DNA of 64,000 nucleotides from Misgurnus anguillicaudatus. Lineage: Eukaryota; Chordata; Actinopteri; Cypriniformes; Cobitidae. The translations under genes were made by a program, and so were the position numbers. The notes beneath the pieces are model-generated. The model was not told the DNA's origin and did no database searches. It was given only the letters and a program-made list of their open reading frames with translations. The stretch lies in assembly GCF_027580225.2 (NCBI RefSeq), contig NC_073356.2, positions 7,164,501 through 7,228,500 of the forward strand. Direction: 5' to 3'. Positions 10,719 to 21,870 of the stretch are shown one piece after another (position 1 is the stretch's first letter; each line of letters begins with the position of its first letter).

Positions 10719-13700
10719 GTAGGTTTGAAACTCTGACATCACATCAAAACATCCCAACAATGACATGTTGAAGACAAGCATATGATAATACTGTACCATC
10801 ATATTGCTTAAAGGAATATTCCAATTTCATAAATAAATCTGATAATTTACTCATGTCATCCAAGATGAGTATGTCTTTCTTTCTTCAGTCAAAAAGAAAT
10901 TAAGTTTTTTGAGGAAAACATTCCAGAATTTTTCTCCATGTAGTGGACTTTAGTGGACCTCAACAGTTTACAGTTTCAGTGTAGTTTCAAAGGGCTCTAA
11001 ATGATCCCAACCGAGACATAAGGATTTTATCTAGCCAAACTATCGTCATTTTCACCCCAAAAAGTACTTTTAAACAACTTCTCGTCTTGCACTAGCTGTG
11101 GGACGTGCCAGCACGACCTTACATATTACATAATCACATCGAAAGGTCATGCATGACGTATGCGAAACTTATGTATTGTTATAAAGTGTGCGTTTCATGT
11201 AACGCAAGACCTTTTGACGTGATTACATAATTCGTAAGGTCGCGCGCAGTGGAATGTTTTTTTTTTTTTGACTAAACAAAGAAAGACATAAACACCTTGA
11301 ATGACATTGGGGTAAGTAAATAATCAGGATTTTTTTATGAAAATGTAGTAACAGATGTATTAACGTTATGAATATATAAACACCAAACTGTTAATGATTA
11401 TGTTTTATATTTTAGGCTTGGAGAAGAAAGCAGCGAGACAGATGCTGGGATTGTGGCAGTGGATACACCAGGTAAGTGTGTCCTCAGTCTTATTTAAATA
11501 AAAAGATTTGAACACACCCCTGACCCAGAGCTCTTTGCAATGTTAATTTGTCTTGCTTTAGTTCATTAATTAACTCATTCCCCGCCAGCCATTTTTGAAA
11601 AGTTGCCCGCCAGCACTTTTTGTGATTTTTACAAAAGTTTCACAAAATGTTTTTAAGAAAAATGTTCTTCTAAAAATATATAAACATATATATAAACACA
11701 TATATCAAATGAAAGAACAGACCCTCTGCTTTCAAACAAACAATAAACAAACAAATAAATAAACAAACAAAACGGGGAATAACCATTTCATCCCATCTAT
11801 ATTTTTTCTGCTTATAAACTCTTAAATATGGGTATTTTTCTTTAAAAAACATTTTTTTAGCAAAAAGCTGTATAATTGCATTTTTGTGAAGGAATTTTGT
11901 TAGAGATCAGATTCAGAACGCTTATCAAAACATACACAGAGTTTAAATTTAGTAAATAACGTTTTGGCTTCAGTTTTTTTCACAAAAATATAATAATCAC
12001 AGTATTTTCGGTATTACAGATTAACATTAAAATTTTTCAGAAACACCTTTTTTTATGCAATTGGTTTTTCTTAATCAACAAAATATCTCGTCAATGGTGG
12101 GGAAAGAGTTTAAAAGCAAGCAAGCAAAGAAAATCCAAGTTACACTGAGGGGTCAGTTTTCCTCTGTACAATCTGATAAACATAACTTTGCCTTAGTTTA
12201 TTATGTTACTATATTGTTTGAACTGTACAGTGGTTGTCCCAGGTATATAGATCAGGTGTATACAGATCTAGGGCCCTATTTTAACGATCTAGTGCAGGGG
12301 TTCTCAAAGTCCGGACTCCGGTCCGGATCCGGACCCGACGGCAACTTGATCCGGACCCGCGTCCACCTCATATTACAAGTGCATTAATTTCTATGTAATT
12401 GATTAAATGTGTGCATTTGCTATTTTACAAATCCATATTAAACTTGTAAACCATTCGGGGTTTTTTTAGATCTAAGAGTATTCCTGGTCCGAAAATAAAA
12501 CAAGTTATTTAAAAATGTCCTGTGTGATGCTGTAGCCATCACACCCAGATATTATGCACAGCTACTTCATGTACTACGGCTTTTGATCAGTAAGTCCTTA
12601 TCAATCTGAAATCACTGTTGGTTTGATTCGTTTAAAACGTGCATTCGAAAAAGCAACACTCGTCAAACATAATCATTACACATATTCTTTATTATCATGA
12701 AAATACCTTAAAAGGTTTGAAGAACAGCAATATAAATATATCCTTAAGACATTTCCTGGAGCTCCGTGTGTCTGGTTCTTCGTGTGCAGCGCATATTAAG
12801 TTTCTGCCCAAGAGCGCCCCCTGGCTTTTGGATGTAGCGTCATTTCACCGTAATTCATTAAGAAGCATAGCAAGAATCATCAGCCAATTTATAGGTGCAC
12901 CCCTAATTTTGGTCAGTGTCTCTGCCTACCAACCACAACTTTTTTGCCACGGTTTATGCGTCTGATGGAGAACAAACTGTGCCATTTCTCTAATTAGGTT
13001 GCTCTGTATTTTGCACCTGGTTACTTTTGGCATATTTCTTGTTTATGTTTAAAAAAATTTTTTACTTTAAATGCAAAATACAATTATGTTTTTCCCAAAC
13101 TATTTGTGTTGATTTGTTATGTAAACAAATGATTTACATAATTTTTTTCCGGACCTATGAAAATGATGAGAATTCAGATTTGGACCTTTGAATGTAAACT
13201 TTGAGAACCCCTGATCTAGTGCATGGTGTAAAGTGTACAGCACACAGTCTAAAAGGGTGTGTCCGAATCCACTTTTGTTATTTTAACGATGGGAAAATGG
13301 TCTATGTGCCTGGTGCACAGTCTACAAGGGTTGTTACTATTTTTGTAATAAGTATTGGGTGTGTTTTGGGTGTAACGTTTTATAAACCAATGAGAGTCTC
13401 ATCTCTCATCCCCTTTAAAAGCCAGTTGCACTCACGCCAATACGGATTGCGGTAAAACCGTAAGCAAAGGAGGAAGACCACCAGTTTAAGATTGATGTTT
13501 AAAAATGCAATGTAAAGGTTATTTTTTGTAATTAAAGCCATGGTTCGCTTCAGTTATTTCAGTCATAGAGTAATAAGTAAAATAAGCTGTGTTTTAATTG
13601 CTGATAAAGTGTATAGGAAGAAATTATTATTTCATTTTGTGTATGCAAAGATTAGTCTATATTAGATTAGAAACAACCTAGAGGTGAGCTTCTTTTACAG

Positions 13701-16700
13701 GGAGGAGCCATTCATATTGACTGCAGAAAATGTCAACATTAATGTGTTAAACATGCCGTACCTGTCTGTCTGCTCATCTATCAGAGTTCTTGTCCCCGTC
13801 TTTCACCGTATGCATTATTGACACAGGAAGCTGTTGTTTTGCGTGGGTCTGTTGTTTTCAGATGTGGCATCCGCTGAAGCTGAAGATTTAGAGCTAGGTT
13901 TTCCCATCACATGTGGGGAGAGTAAAGCCATACTTTTGTTCAAGAAGTTCGTCTGTCCTGGGATCAACGTCAAGTGTGTTAAGGTAAGTCTTGTCATGTT
14001 AAAGGGCTATGTAGACTGTACATGAAACAGATGCTGATTTGCTTAATCTGGGTTTCTGGCTGTATTTTCAGTTTGAGGATCAGTTGATAAGTCCCAAGCA
14101 GTTTGTGCACATGTCTGGTAAAGCCACTTTGAAGGACTGGAAGCGAGCCATCAGGATGGGTGGGGTTATGCTCAGGTATAACACATTTTTGGTTTGTGTC
14201 ATGTGTTATAACAGAGCTGAGTGTCCATGCCATGTCAGCTGCATTATAGTTTGTTGTGTTGTACAGTATTAAGCATGTAAGGTTTGTGTATGTCTTTTAT
14301 TGATATTCCCATGATGAGCAATATATATAATATAGAGCAAGTTGGGGCGGCACAAAGGTCCCCGGTTTGAGCCCTGTCTAGGTCAGGTGCTCTTTATTTG
14401 TGGAGTTGGCATGTTTTCCCTGTGTTACGCCGCATTCAGACAGCCAGCGATGTTATCGCTGTGTGTCGCTCGTCTCTTTCAATGAGGCGTTTCTAAATCT
14501 GCTTGTCATAAACAAATGAGTACCATCCACGCCAGTAACTGACGAGAGAAGGATGACGTGAACTCCACTGCTTCGTTCTCATTGGTAGTCGCTCCCGAAA
14601 TTTGCATAAAGTTAAACTTTTCTTAACTTTCTCGCGTCGCTGGACACGCCCATACGGTCGCCAACGGTCACTTTCGTTCGTGTCGCCAGAAGTCGCCCGG
14701 TTTCCATTGAAATGAATGAGATCGCGTCCCTCTGCTACTGCTGGTCGCTGGCTGTCTGAATGGGGGGTTAGCGTGGTTTAACTCAGATTTCCACATCAGG
14801 CCTAAAACATGCATGTTAAGCCGGGCTCACACTATGTCACTGTGTTGCTCACACTACGCAACAAGGTTTCTGCTTATCTGTCATCGTATTTTCTTAGCTG
14901 CACACATACTACACAACGCTAAACGAGGACATACAAGACCAAGTCCCATCAGCTTAAAGGATTAGTCAATTTTCTTTAAAGGGTCCAGATAATTTGCTCA
15001 CCACCATGTCATGCAGGATGTTGATGTCTTTCTTTGTTCGGTCGATAAGAAATTATGTTTTTTGAGGGAAACATTCCAGGATTTTTTTCTCATTTTAATG
15101 GACTTATTTTAACACTTAACACTTAACTCAACACTTATCAGTTTTTTCAACTGAGTTTTAGGGGTCTCTGAACGATCCCAAACGAGGCATAAGGGTTTTA
15201 TCTAGCAAAATGATTGTCATTTTTGGCAAGAAAAATAAAAAATATGCACTTTTATACCACAACTTCTCGTCTATCTCTGATCCTGTGAAGCGCTAGCGCA
15301 ACCTCACGTAATGGCGTAATGCCGTTGAAAGGTCACGTGTTACATATATGAAACGCACATTTGCGGACCATTTTAAACAATAAACTGACACAAAGACATT
15401 AATTAGTATCATTCACATACTACGACGTCGGAACGGTCCTCTTTCTCTCCACACTTGTAAACACTGGGGCGGAGTTTCGATACGTGACCTCTTGACGTGA
15501 TGAAGTATTGCGTGGGGTCGCGCTGGTGCATCACAGGACTGGAGAGAGATGGGAAGTTGTGGTTTAGGGGTGCATGTTTTTTGTTTTTCTTGTCAAGGGT
15601 GACAATCGTTTCGCTGGATGGGACCCTTGTGCCTCGTTTGAGATCTTTGGAGTCCTTTGAAACTGCATTAAAACTGTTAAGTGTTGGGGTCCATTAAAGT
15701 CCATTAAAATGAGAAAAATCCTGGAATGTTTTCCTCAAAAAACATAATTTCTTCTCGACTGAACAAAGAAAGACATCAACATTTTGGATGACATGGTGCT
15801 GAGTAAATTATCTGGATTTTTTACATATTTTCAACCAAGAATTGAACTTGACTTGACAACACACTGAGCATGTATACGTACTATCTATACGTTAAATGCA
15901 GTTGCTTTGGATAAAAGCATCTGCCAAAAAAATGTATATGGTGCATCCTTTGCAAGGATAAAAATAAATTTTAAGTAGGTCTGTAGTGCGATACATTGCT
16001 GTTACGTGGTCCTTTTTGATCTTACTGCATTAACATGGCCTAATTAGATGCAAGTTTATTTTGCATGGCGCTATATTGTCTTGAAAAGATATACATTATC
16101 AGTTTTTGTAACATAAAGGGTCAGTTTCCCTAAATCCATAACTAGACCTTAATTATATTTGGCCATTTAAGTGGTTACAGTGAAATGGTGCACAATGTTT
16201 TGTTGTCTCCGAACTGAAGTTTTGCAGTGTTAACGCAGTGCTCGACCAACTGGGCTGCAGAACCACCTTTGCACTTGCAACGATTTGTGTGTTTTGTGAA
16301 TAAGTATGTTCTTCAGCTAAAGATTAGTCATGTAAACTTTGTGTGCGTTGTGTAGGAGGATGATGGACTCAGGTCAGCTGGATTTCTATCAGCACAGCAC
16401 ACTGTGCACAAACACATGCCGCAGCACCAAGTTTGACCTGTTGATCAACAACACACGCTTCCCACCGGACGGTAGTGGGCTTAATACACCCACCACTGCT
16501 CAGGGTAAAAGCTCATGCACACACACATACACACACCACTGCTCGGGGCAAGAGAAACATCATACAAGATCATACATACATGCACACATGCAGTCTTTAT
16601 GTTCCCAAAGTTCTGGATGTCAGGACTGCACACTTAACATCGAGTGATTCTCGCGAAATTAGACTTATGAGGTGTCATGAAACATTTTGATAAATCAAGT

Positions 16701-19700
16701 AAATTCAAAATAAGAAGCATACAGTTACAAACATCTCTTCACGTACTATTTTGGAAAAGATATCAAATGACATCATACAAACCAATTTTATAGTTTTTTC
16801 CACATTTAAGAATCACCCATCTGTCTCCTCTAACTGTTACTCTATGTTTTTAACTTTGAGAAAATGTTTTGCATGTTCTTATGGCCTGTGTGTTTGTGTT
16901 ATATGAAGGAAATGTCTCTGTCGGTAATGGAGGCCAGACAGCCGCAGCAGAGAAGACTGGTGAAGAAATGATGGGCACAGTGGAGTGGAGCACGACCTCT
17001 GTAGAAACCTCTCCGAAAAAAGACTCGCCTGACATCTCAGGTAAACACAGACAAGAGAACATTCAGACAGCTGTAAGATCTGAAGACTCAAGAATGTTGT
17101 CCCGTGTGTGTATATGTGACCTCTAGAAGAGACGTTGAGTTTCTGGAGGGGTATCGCTGAGGTTGGACTGATGGGGGAAGTGGTGTCTAACATCCGCTCA
17201 GAGCTCTTGGGTCTACTGAGAGGAGTTCAGCTATGCAGTGATCAGAGCTCACTACAAGATGCAGGTCAGTCTGTCCAAGTGTGTTATTTATGCTCTTATA
17301 CACATATAGAGCTTCCCAAAATGTGCGGAAAAAACAAGAAAAATATGCAAGTTTCAGGCATGCAATGATATATTGCACAACAATTATGGTTGGAGTCATG
17401 CTCAGTTTGGCAGGACAGTCGTGTTCTGTCTAAATATTATTAACGTAGTGTCAGTGATATTATACACTCACCTAAAGGATTATTAGGAACACCATACTAA
17501 TATTGTGTTTGACCCCTTTTCGCCTTCAGAACTGCCTTAATGTGGCATTGATTCAACAAAGTGCTGAAAGCATTCTTTAGAAATGTTGGCCCATATTGAT
17601 AGGATAGTATCTTGCAGTTGACGGAGATTTGTGGGATGCACATCCAGGGCACTAAGCTCCCGTTCCACCACATCCCAAAGATGCTCTATTGGGTTGAGAT
17701 CTGGTAACTGTGGGGGCCATTTTAGTACAGTGAACTCATTGTCATGTTCAAGAAACCAATTCGAGCTTTGTGACACGGTGCATTATCCTGCTGGAAGTAG
17801 CCATCAGAGGATGGGTACATGGTGGTCATAAAGGGATGCACATTGGTTAGAAACAATGCTCAGGTAGGCCGTGGCATTTAAACCATGCCTAATTGGCACT
17901 AAGGGGCCTAAAATGTGCCAAGAAAACATCCCCCACACCATTACATCATTGCATTAATGAGAAATTGAACAGGTGTTCCTAATAATCCTTTAGGTGAGTG
18001 TATATTATATAACATTATATATTATATAACATAGGCCTGGTTTCGCAGACAAGGTTTAGCTAAAGCCAGGACTAGGCCTTAGTTAGTTTAAGCATCTTTA
18101 ATAAACATGCCTTAGACGTAAAAGACGTTAGTGGTGTGTATCTTAAGACAAATCAATGACAATTTTATCTGTCATGGCAAGATATTGTTTAATTGAGGCA
18201 GCTCAAACATATGTCTTAGTCTAGGATTAGCTTTAAGCCTTGTCTGTGAAACCATGAGATAGTGTCATATTATTAACATGTGCAGTGCTGTATAAACTGC
18301 ATAAGTCAATTTAAATTGTAACGGTGCTCATGATGTGTAACACTAACTGTGGGTTTACACCAAACGCGAAGCGTGCAATCGAATCGTGTTGCTCGCACTA
18401 GATTACTCGCAGGATTTAACTTCGTGTCATGCGAATTTTTCGCTCGAGTTGAATATTGTCAACTTGGTCGAAGACGCTTTTGAGGCGAATGGCACGTGTT
18501 TATATCGCGTCATTCGCATCGCCCCACGCGAGGACGCGTCTGATCACGTCTTTGCATCTACTCGCGCAAATCGTTGAACTTGCATCTGGTGTAAACCCAC
18601 AGTAAGATATGGAGATTGTTGTTGTCTAGTGACCACCACTGTAGTGCTCACTTGATGAACTTTTGTCTTACAGAGATTGCGGTTCTGAGCAACCTGGCTC
18701 AAGTCTTTGACCTGCTGGACTCCATCAAACAAATAGTGAATGTTCGGCGACAGATGACTGACCCAGAACAGACGCAGGTCCTCCGAACCCTAACCAGTGA
18801 GTGAAGAGAGATTTTACTGTTGTTGCAGACATTTGGAATTTCAACCATAGTATTTTTGCTTATGGTTATCACACCGGCAAAATCTCATACCGGCCCATGC
18901 CTATTTGTCCCGAAGACCTTTTTATCTCCCTAAGAAAATATTTTAAACTTATCAGATAAACAAATTCTGAAAGATTTCATCTTGACAGAACTTCCGAGAG
19001 CTAAATAATAATAATATGATGTAATATCTTAGTAACAATGACACATCTTATATTTGTATGTTTAGCATTGGAGCAGCAGGTAGAAGAACAGAAGAGGCTA
19101 CAATCCCTCAGCTGGCTGTCTCAGTCTCAGGCCCTCAGCAGTCTGGTTTTCCCCTCCACCCCTCCGGCTAAACGCGCTCCCAAACGGCCCCGCCTCCAGC
19201 GGCCCGCCTCCACGACGGTCCTCAGCACTTCTGTAGCCCAGCCTCTCACTATTCAGCCCCAACAGTTCACCGTTCTCTCCCCTATCACCCTCTCGTCCTT
19301 AGGCCAGTCGTTCGCCATGGCCGGTCTCGCGCAACCGTCCAATACACTGACCCTTCACACTCTTCCCCCAGGCTCGCAGTTATTTACGCGACTCGCCGCG
19401 GTTCCCGACGGAAAAACGACGGAGGCCTTCACCTTTCATCCCGCATCCGGGCTCACGCTGCTAGGCACGGCAGCCGTGCAAGACCACGGACAGCTGGGGG
19501 CGGTAATGAGCCCGATGGAGCTGGTGCAGTTGACGCAAAAGGAAACCGCTGCAGGTGTTGCCCAGGACGGTCAGATGGTAGCGGGCACAGTGGTGATGCA
19601 GGACGGCGTTGTCAGGGTCGTCCAAGAGGACGAAAACCAGAGTGACACCACACTGATCGAGATCGACCCGGCGGGCGACGACCACGGCGTCAGCGTCATG

Positions 19701-19889
19701 GAACTGCATCTGGAGGGAGGCGCCACAGGAGGAGACGGAGAAACCGTGGTGCACGGCGGGGAGGAGGTGGTGCGAGGCGACGTGGAAGAGGAGACGGGGG
19801 AGATCCAGCTGGAGGCCAACGGTCACTTTCACAATCTGCCCGTTGTAGTGGTGAAGGAAGAGACACAGGACGCCGGCGAAGCCAAATGA
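10588..19889 (+). CDS. gmeb1: gmeb1, glucocorticoid modulatory element binding protein 1, nine coding exons
   Basis: GMEB1 is a nuclear DNA-binding regulator that, with GMEB2, binds glucocorticoid modulatory elements and tunes steroid-receptor transcription. Coding exons: 10588-10718, 11416-11471, 13862-13983, 14072-14175, 16356-16504, 16909-17040, 17127-17264, 18674-18796, 19066-19889. They sum to 1779 bases (592 residues plus stop), close to the usual GMEB1 length. All introns are GT-AG and phases match at every junction. The SAND domain (about 76-160) includes CGESKAILLFKKFVCPG and the DNA-contacting KDWK at 124-127. The segment 235-275 has the FWRGIAEVGLM helix. A coiled coil follows at about 290-331, then a basic KRAPKRPRLQR (354-364) that looks like a nuclear localisation signal. 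An acidic tail rich in E, D and G ends the protein. KDWK and RPRLQRPASTTVL separate it from other SAND proteins; GMEB2 is the only serious alternative, and linkage with rab42 favours GMEB1. Confidence 0.95.
10812..11345. mobile_element. TTAA-target hairpin MITE, family A, in gmeb1 intron 1
   Basis: Left end is TTAA (10808-10811) plus AGGAATATTCC. Interior landmarks (GTCTTTCTTTCTTCAGTC, AACATTCCAGAA, ACGTGATTAC) recur inverted in the right arm and in the family-A copy at 14958. The right arm is shorter and its terminus is decayed. It is wholly intronic. Confidence 0.6.
11416..11471 (+). CDS. gmeb1: gmeb1 coding exon 2
   Basis: A 56-base exon between TTTTAG and GGTAAGTG. It completes the split glycine codon of exon 1 and ends in phase 1. 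It encodes LGEESSETDAGIVAVDTP, an acidic linker before the SAND domain. Confidence 0.85.
12250..13480. repeat. Older element (GGGCCCTATTTTAACGAT type) holding a hAT insertion
   Basis: GGGCCCTATTTTAACGATCT at 12271 continues after the hAT insertion as a sequence with TTTTAACGATGGG and GTGCACAGTC repeated. The two halves join cleanly once the hAT element and one duplication copy are removed. The right boundary is uncertain. Confidence 0.45.
12295..13213. mobile_element. Non-autonomous hAT element in gmeb1 intron 2
   Basis: The terminal inverted repeats are CAGGGGTTCTCAAAGT and ACTTTGAGAACCCCTG, perfect over 16 bases. The 8-base target-site duplication ATCTAGTG is exact (12287-12294 and 13214-13221). 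Both are diagnostic of hAT. The 919-base body has no recognisable transposase, so it depends on a partner element. Confidence 0.9.
13862..13983 (+). CDS. gmeb1: gmeb1 coding exon 3 (SAND domain, first half)
   Basis: Acceptor TTGTTTTCAG, donor AAG|GTAAGT, ending in phase 0. It encodes residues 63-103 with FPITCGESKAILLFKKF and VCPGINVKCVK, the first half of the SAND fold. Confidence 0.95.
14072..14175 (+). CDS. gmeb1: gmeb1 coding exon 4 (SAND domain, KDWK motif)
   Basis: Acceptor TGTATTTTCAG, donor CAG|GTATAA, ending in phase 2. It encodes FEDQLISPKQFVHMSG and then KDWKRAIRMGG. KDWK is the core DNA-binding motif of SAND domains and is intact. Confidence 0.95.
14346..14820 (+). mobile_element. 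DANA/HE1-type SINE split by a MITE
   Basis: GGTCCCCGGTTTGAGCCCTG (B box region) and GTGGAGTTGGCATGTTTTCC match the DANA/HE1 body. It resumes at 14771 with GCGTGGTTTAACTCAG and AAAACATGCATGTTAAG after a 340-base insertion. It is intronic in gmeb1. Confidence 0.65.
14428..14767. mobile_element. PIF/Harbinger-type MITE inserted in the SINE
   Basis: Ends are inverted: ATTCAGACAGCCAGCGA near the left end and TCGCTGGCTGTCTGAAT near the right. A 3-base duplication TTA (14425-14427, 14768-14770) fits the TWA target of PIF/Harbinger. The host SINE reads through when the element is removed. Confidence 0.75.
14958..15830. mobile_element. TTAA-target hairpin MITE, family A, second copy
   Basis: TTAA (14954-14957) plus AGGATTAGTCA opens it. 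Blocks such as AACATTCCAGGATTTTT, CGAGGCATAAGGGTTTTATC and GACTTCTCG-like segments return inverted between 15480 and 15830, giving a hairpin with roughly 350-base arms. The outermost right terminus is lost. It is intronic in gmeb1. Confidence 0.7.
16356..16504 (+). CDS. gmeb1: gmeb1 coding exon 5
   Basis: Acceptor GTGTAG, donor CAGG|GTAAAA, ending in phase 1. Encodes RMMDSGQLDFYQHSTLC and CRSTKFDLLINN, the Cys/His-rich segment that follows the SAND domain in GMEB proteins and binds zinc. Confidence 0.95.
16909..17040 (+). CDS. gmeb1: gmeb1 coding exon 6
   Basis: Acceptor TTATATGAAG has a weak pyrimidine tract, but frame and phase (1 to 1) require it. Donor CTCAG|GTAAAC. It encodes a low-complexity linker with GGQTAAAEKTGEEMMG and ends in KKDSPDIS. 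Confidence 0.8.
17127..17264 (+). CDS. gmeb1: gmeb1 coding exon 7
   Basis: Acceptor GTGACCTCTAG, donor GCAG|GTCAGT, phase 1 to 1. It encodes EETLSFWRGIAEVGLMGEVV and then a leucine-rich helix (LLGLLRGVQ) conserved in GMEB1 and GMEB2. Confidence 0.92.
17465..18000 (-). mobile_element. Internally deleted Tc1-like transposon in gmeb1 intron 7
   Basis: The inverted ends start CACTCACCTAAAGGATTATT and match over about 29 bases, flanked by TA on both sides (17463-17464, 18001-18002), the Tc1/mariner target. On the - strand 17776-17537 encodes the C-terminal part of a Tc1 transposase, with PDLNPIEHLWDVVEREL carrying the third catalytic acidic residue. The DNA-binding domain and the first two catalytic residues are deleted, so it cannot move itself. 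Confidence 0.9.
17537..17776 (-). pseudogene. Tc1 transposase C-terminal fragment
   Basis: The open stretch reads LPDLNPIEHLWDVVERELSA and ends in a normal-looking C-terminus. It is about 79 residues of a roughly 340-residue Tc1 transposase, the DDE catalytic core being incomplete. Confidence 0.85.
18034..18256. repeat. Repeat family B (GGTTTC...GAAACC ends)
   Basis: CTGGTTTCGCAGACAAGG and CCTTGTCTGTGAAACCA are inverted ends, with GGACTAGGCCTTAGTT and TAAACATGCCTTA inside. Related copies are at about 54190-54408 and 63312-63440. It is a short non-coding DNA element; superfamily not determined. Confidence 0.6.
18347..18602. mobile_element. PIF/Harbinger-type MITE in gmeb1 intron 7
   Basis: Inverted ends CTGTGGGTTTACACCA and TGGTGTAAACCCACAG are perfect over 16 bases. 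The duplication TAA (18344-18346, 18603-18605) fits the TWA target. The inside is CpG-rich and non-coding. The ends resemble those of the longer element at 27274. Confidence 0.85.
18674..18796 (+). CDS. gmeb1: gmeb1 coding exon 8
   Basis: Acceptor TTTTGTCTTACAG, donor ACCA|GTGAGT (near consensus), phase 1 to 1. Encodes a helical segment with LAQVFDLLDSIKQIVNVRRQ leading into the coiled coil. Confidence 0.92.
19066..19889 (+). CDS. gmeb1: gmeb1 coding exon 9 (last)
   Basis: Acceptor TATGTTTAG, stop TGA at 19887-19889. Encodes the end of the coiled coil, the basic patch, the conserved RPRLQRPASTTVL and FTVLSPITL blocks, a glutamine/proline/threonine-rich activation-like region and an acidic tail. 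It is markedly GC-richer than the flanking introns. The long open frames on the opposite strand over it arise from this composition. Confidence 0.95.
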
Positions 19890-20376
19890 GACACAAACCA
19901 CCCTCAGAGACTGACAAACGGAGTCAGACAGGGAAGGGGATTGTGCCGCCACAGGTGGAGAGTGTGTGTTTGCCGCACCAGCTGTCTTGTTTTTCATTAC
20001 TTACTTCCTGCACAGCCAAGCCTGACGTGTCGCGTATTTGTAAAGCAACTTCAGTATTTTTTTTACGAAACAAGTTGTGACTTTTGTAGGAACAGAGTCA
20101 GTATTTGCGTTTGCATTTGGATGTTTAGTTTGGGCACTTCTTTTTTATTTTCATTTGGTTCGGTGCCAAAATGTAACACAGTAGCCGTGGCCAGATTGGT
20201 GCAGTATTGGACGGTGGATGGCAGTACACTGCTATTTGAGACACTCCCGCGGTCAGAGTTTACACTGTCTGTCTGTGTACTTTCTGATGTAGAGATCAGG
20301 GTCAATGGCACTGAAATTAAGTTGTATATTAGCACATATGATGAAGGGGTCCTGCATGTCCTTCACTGAAAATAAA
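19890..20376 (+). other. gmeb1: gmeb1 3' UTR and poly(A) signal
   Basis: The first AATAAA after the stop is at 20371-20376 (GAAAATAAACAGAGC), followed by a GT-containing region, giving a 3' UTR of about 0.5 kb. No coding features are seen; the short open frames in it have no family resemblance. Confidence 0.6.
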
Positions 20377-20611
20377 CAGAGCTTCCTTCACCTTGTACAC
20401 GACACCTGTACATGAAGGATTGATGTGTGATATCTGTTACGGTGTTTGGACGAACTGTTTAGTGACTAACAATGCCTTGATATTATTTAAGATAATAATC
20501 TGTTTTAAGTCAAAGTAATTGCTAAAAAAATGATTTCTATTGAGGTTTATAAATACACAGTGTATAAATACGTTGAATTCTGTAAAATCAGTTAACTTAT
20601 TACATTTCAAA

Positions 20612-21016
20612 GAATGGTTTATTCAAAAAAGTAATGACTTTCATCATTTATTCACACTCTTTCATGTCTTACCTGTGTGACTTTATTCTGACATATGAGA
20701 TGTTTTGAAGAATGCTCACAAAATCATATACCTGAGTGACCAAATGAAGCCACGTGAGAGCTTTGGGGTAGACTGACGTACAGTATAGGCAGCTCATTGG
20801 CTCTTCTGCACAGGTCACGTCACATCTCTCCAGGCCATACACAGATGTGAGAGCTACTAAACAGTTAAGATGTTTGTTTAGGTTGTTATATTAAGATGCA
20901 TTTTGGTTATTTTATAAAGCTTAACAGCTTTCTTACTCATTTACGTTCATTGTTTGGAAAATAACTACGTGACAGTGAATAAATGATGACAGAAGTGTCA
21001 TTTTTTGGAGAACGTT
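20612..21016. mobile_element. Decayed TTAA-target MITE
   Basis: TTCATCATTTATTCACACTCTTTCATG on the left pairs with GTGAATAAATGATGACAGAA on the right. The ends are degraded forms of the AGGGATAGTTCACCC terminus. A solitary better preserved end (GGTGAACTATCCCT plus TTAA) is at 22267-22285. Confidence 0.5.
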
Positions 21017-21381
21017 TTTTTTTCATCTTATTTCGTGCATAGACTGATGTCGGATCTCTTTTTGATCCCTCCGTGTTGATTGTAATATCATCCAACAATC
21101 TTGGAAATGGATATGAGTGCGTTTACATGCACAGTCTTATGCTGATTATGCTTATTTTGGGGAAAACCTGTAAACGGCGTAAGCAAAACCCGATCGGCAC
21201 AGGTAGCTCATTATCCAACGATTTTGCGTTGCGTGTAAACACCTTAACCGGCTTTATTGCAGTTTTGTTCATGTAAGCGCAAAGTAACGCATAAACGTCT
21301 GCGCTCGACTCAAGCAGTTGGCAGAGAAACTCTGAAAATTAAAGCTCATGTTACATTTACAAGTTCTGCAGACATGAGAAG

Positions 21382-21870
21382 CAGTGTTGGGGGTAACGCA
21401 TTACAAGTAACGTGCATTACGTAATAATATTACTTTTCTGAAGTAACGAGTAAAGTAACGCATTACTTTATAAATGTACACATGAATATTTGAGTTACTT
21501 TTATTAAAAGTAATGCAAGTTACTTTTCAGTTTAATTAATTTTATAAAAAAACACAACGTATTGAATTAAACTGAACGTCACAAAGATTTACGCACTATA
21601 TGCGTGCGCGCCTTTGACTCCGAAACAGAGATGGCAGGCCAGCGCTTGATATTTTTGCGATGGAAAATGCAATTTCTGAATGCAGAACTGAATGCCTGAA
21701 CGAGATCAAGCCTCAGCCAAACAAGAAAAAGTAACGCAAAAGTAACTTAAAAGTAACAAAAGCATTACTTTTCATGATAAAAGTAACTAAGTAATGCAAT
21801 TAGTTACTTTTTTGGGGAGTAACTTAATATTGTAATGCATTACTTTTACAAGTAACTTTCCCCAACACTG
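21382..21870. mobile_element. hAT MITE with perfect 8-base duplication
   Basis: Ends are CAGTGTTGGGG and CCCCAACACTG. The duplication ATGAGAAG is exact at 21374-21381 and 21871-21878. The interior repeats GTAACGCATTAC-like motifs in both orientations. It is non-coding. Confidence 0.92.

Noticed and set aside
12639..12965. 108-codon open frame inside the hAT element
   Set aside because: No hAT transposase motif (no RW, no dimerisation domain); probably chance.
19461..19997. Long - strand open frames over the last gmeb1 exon
   Set aside because: They mirror the GC-rich coding exon on the + strand, which has clear GMEB1 homology.
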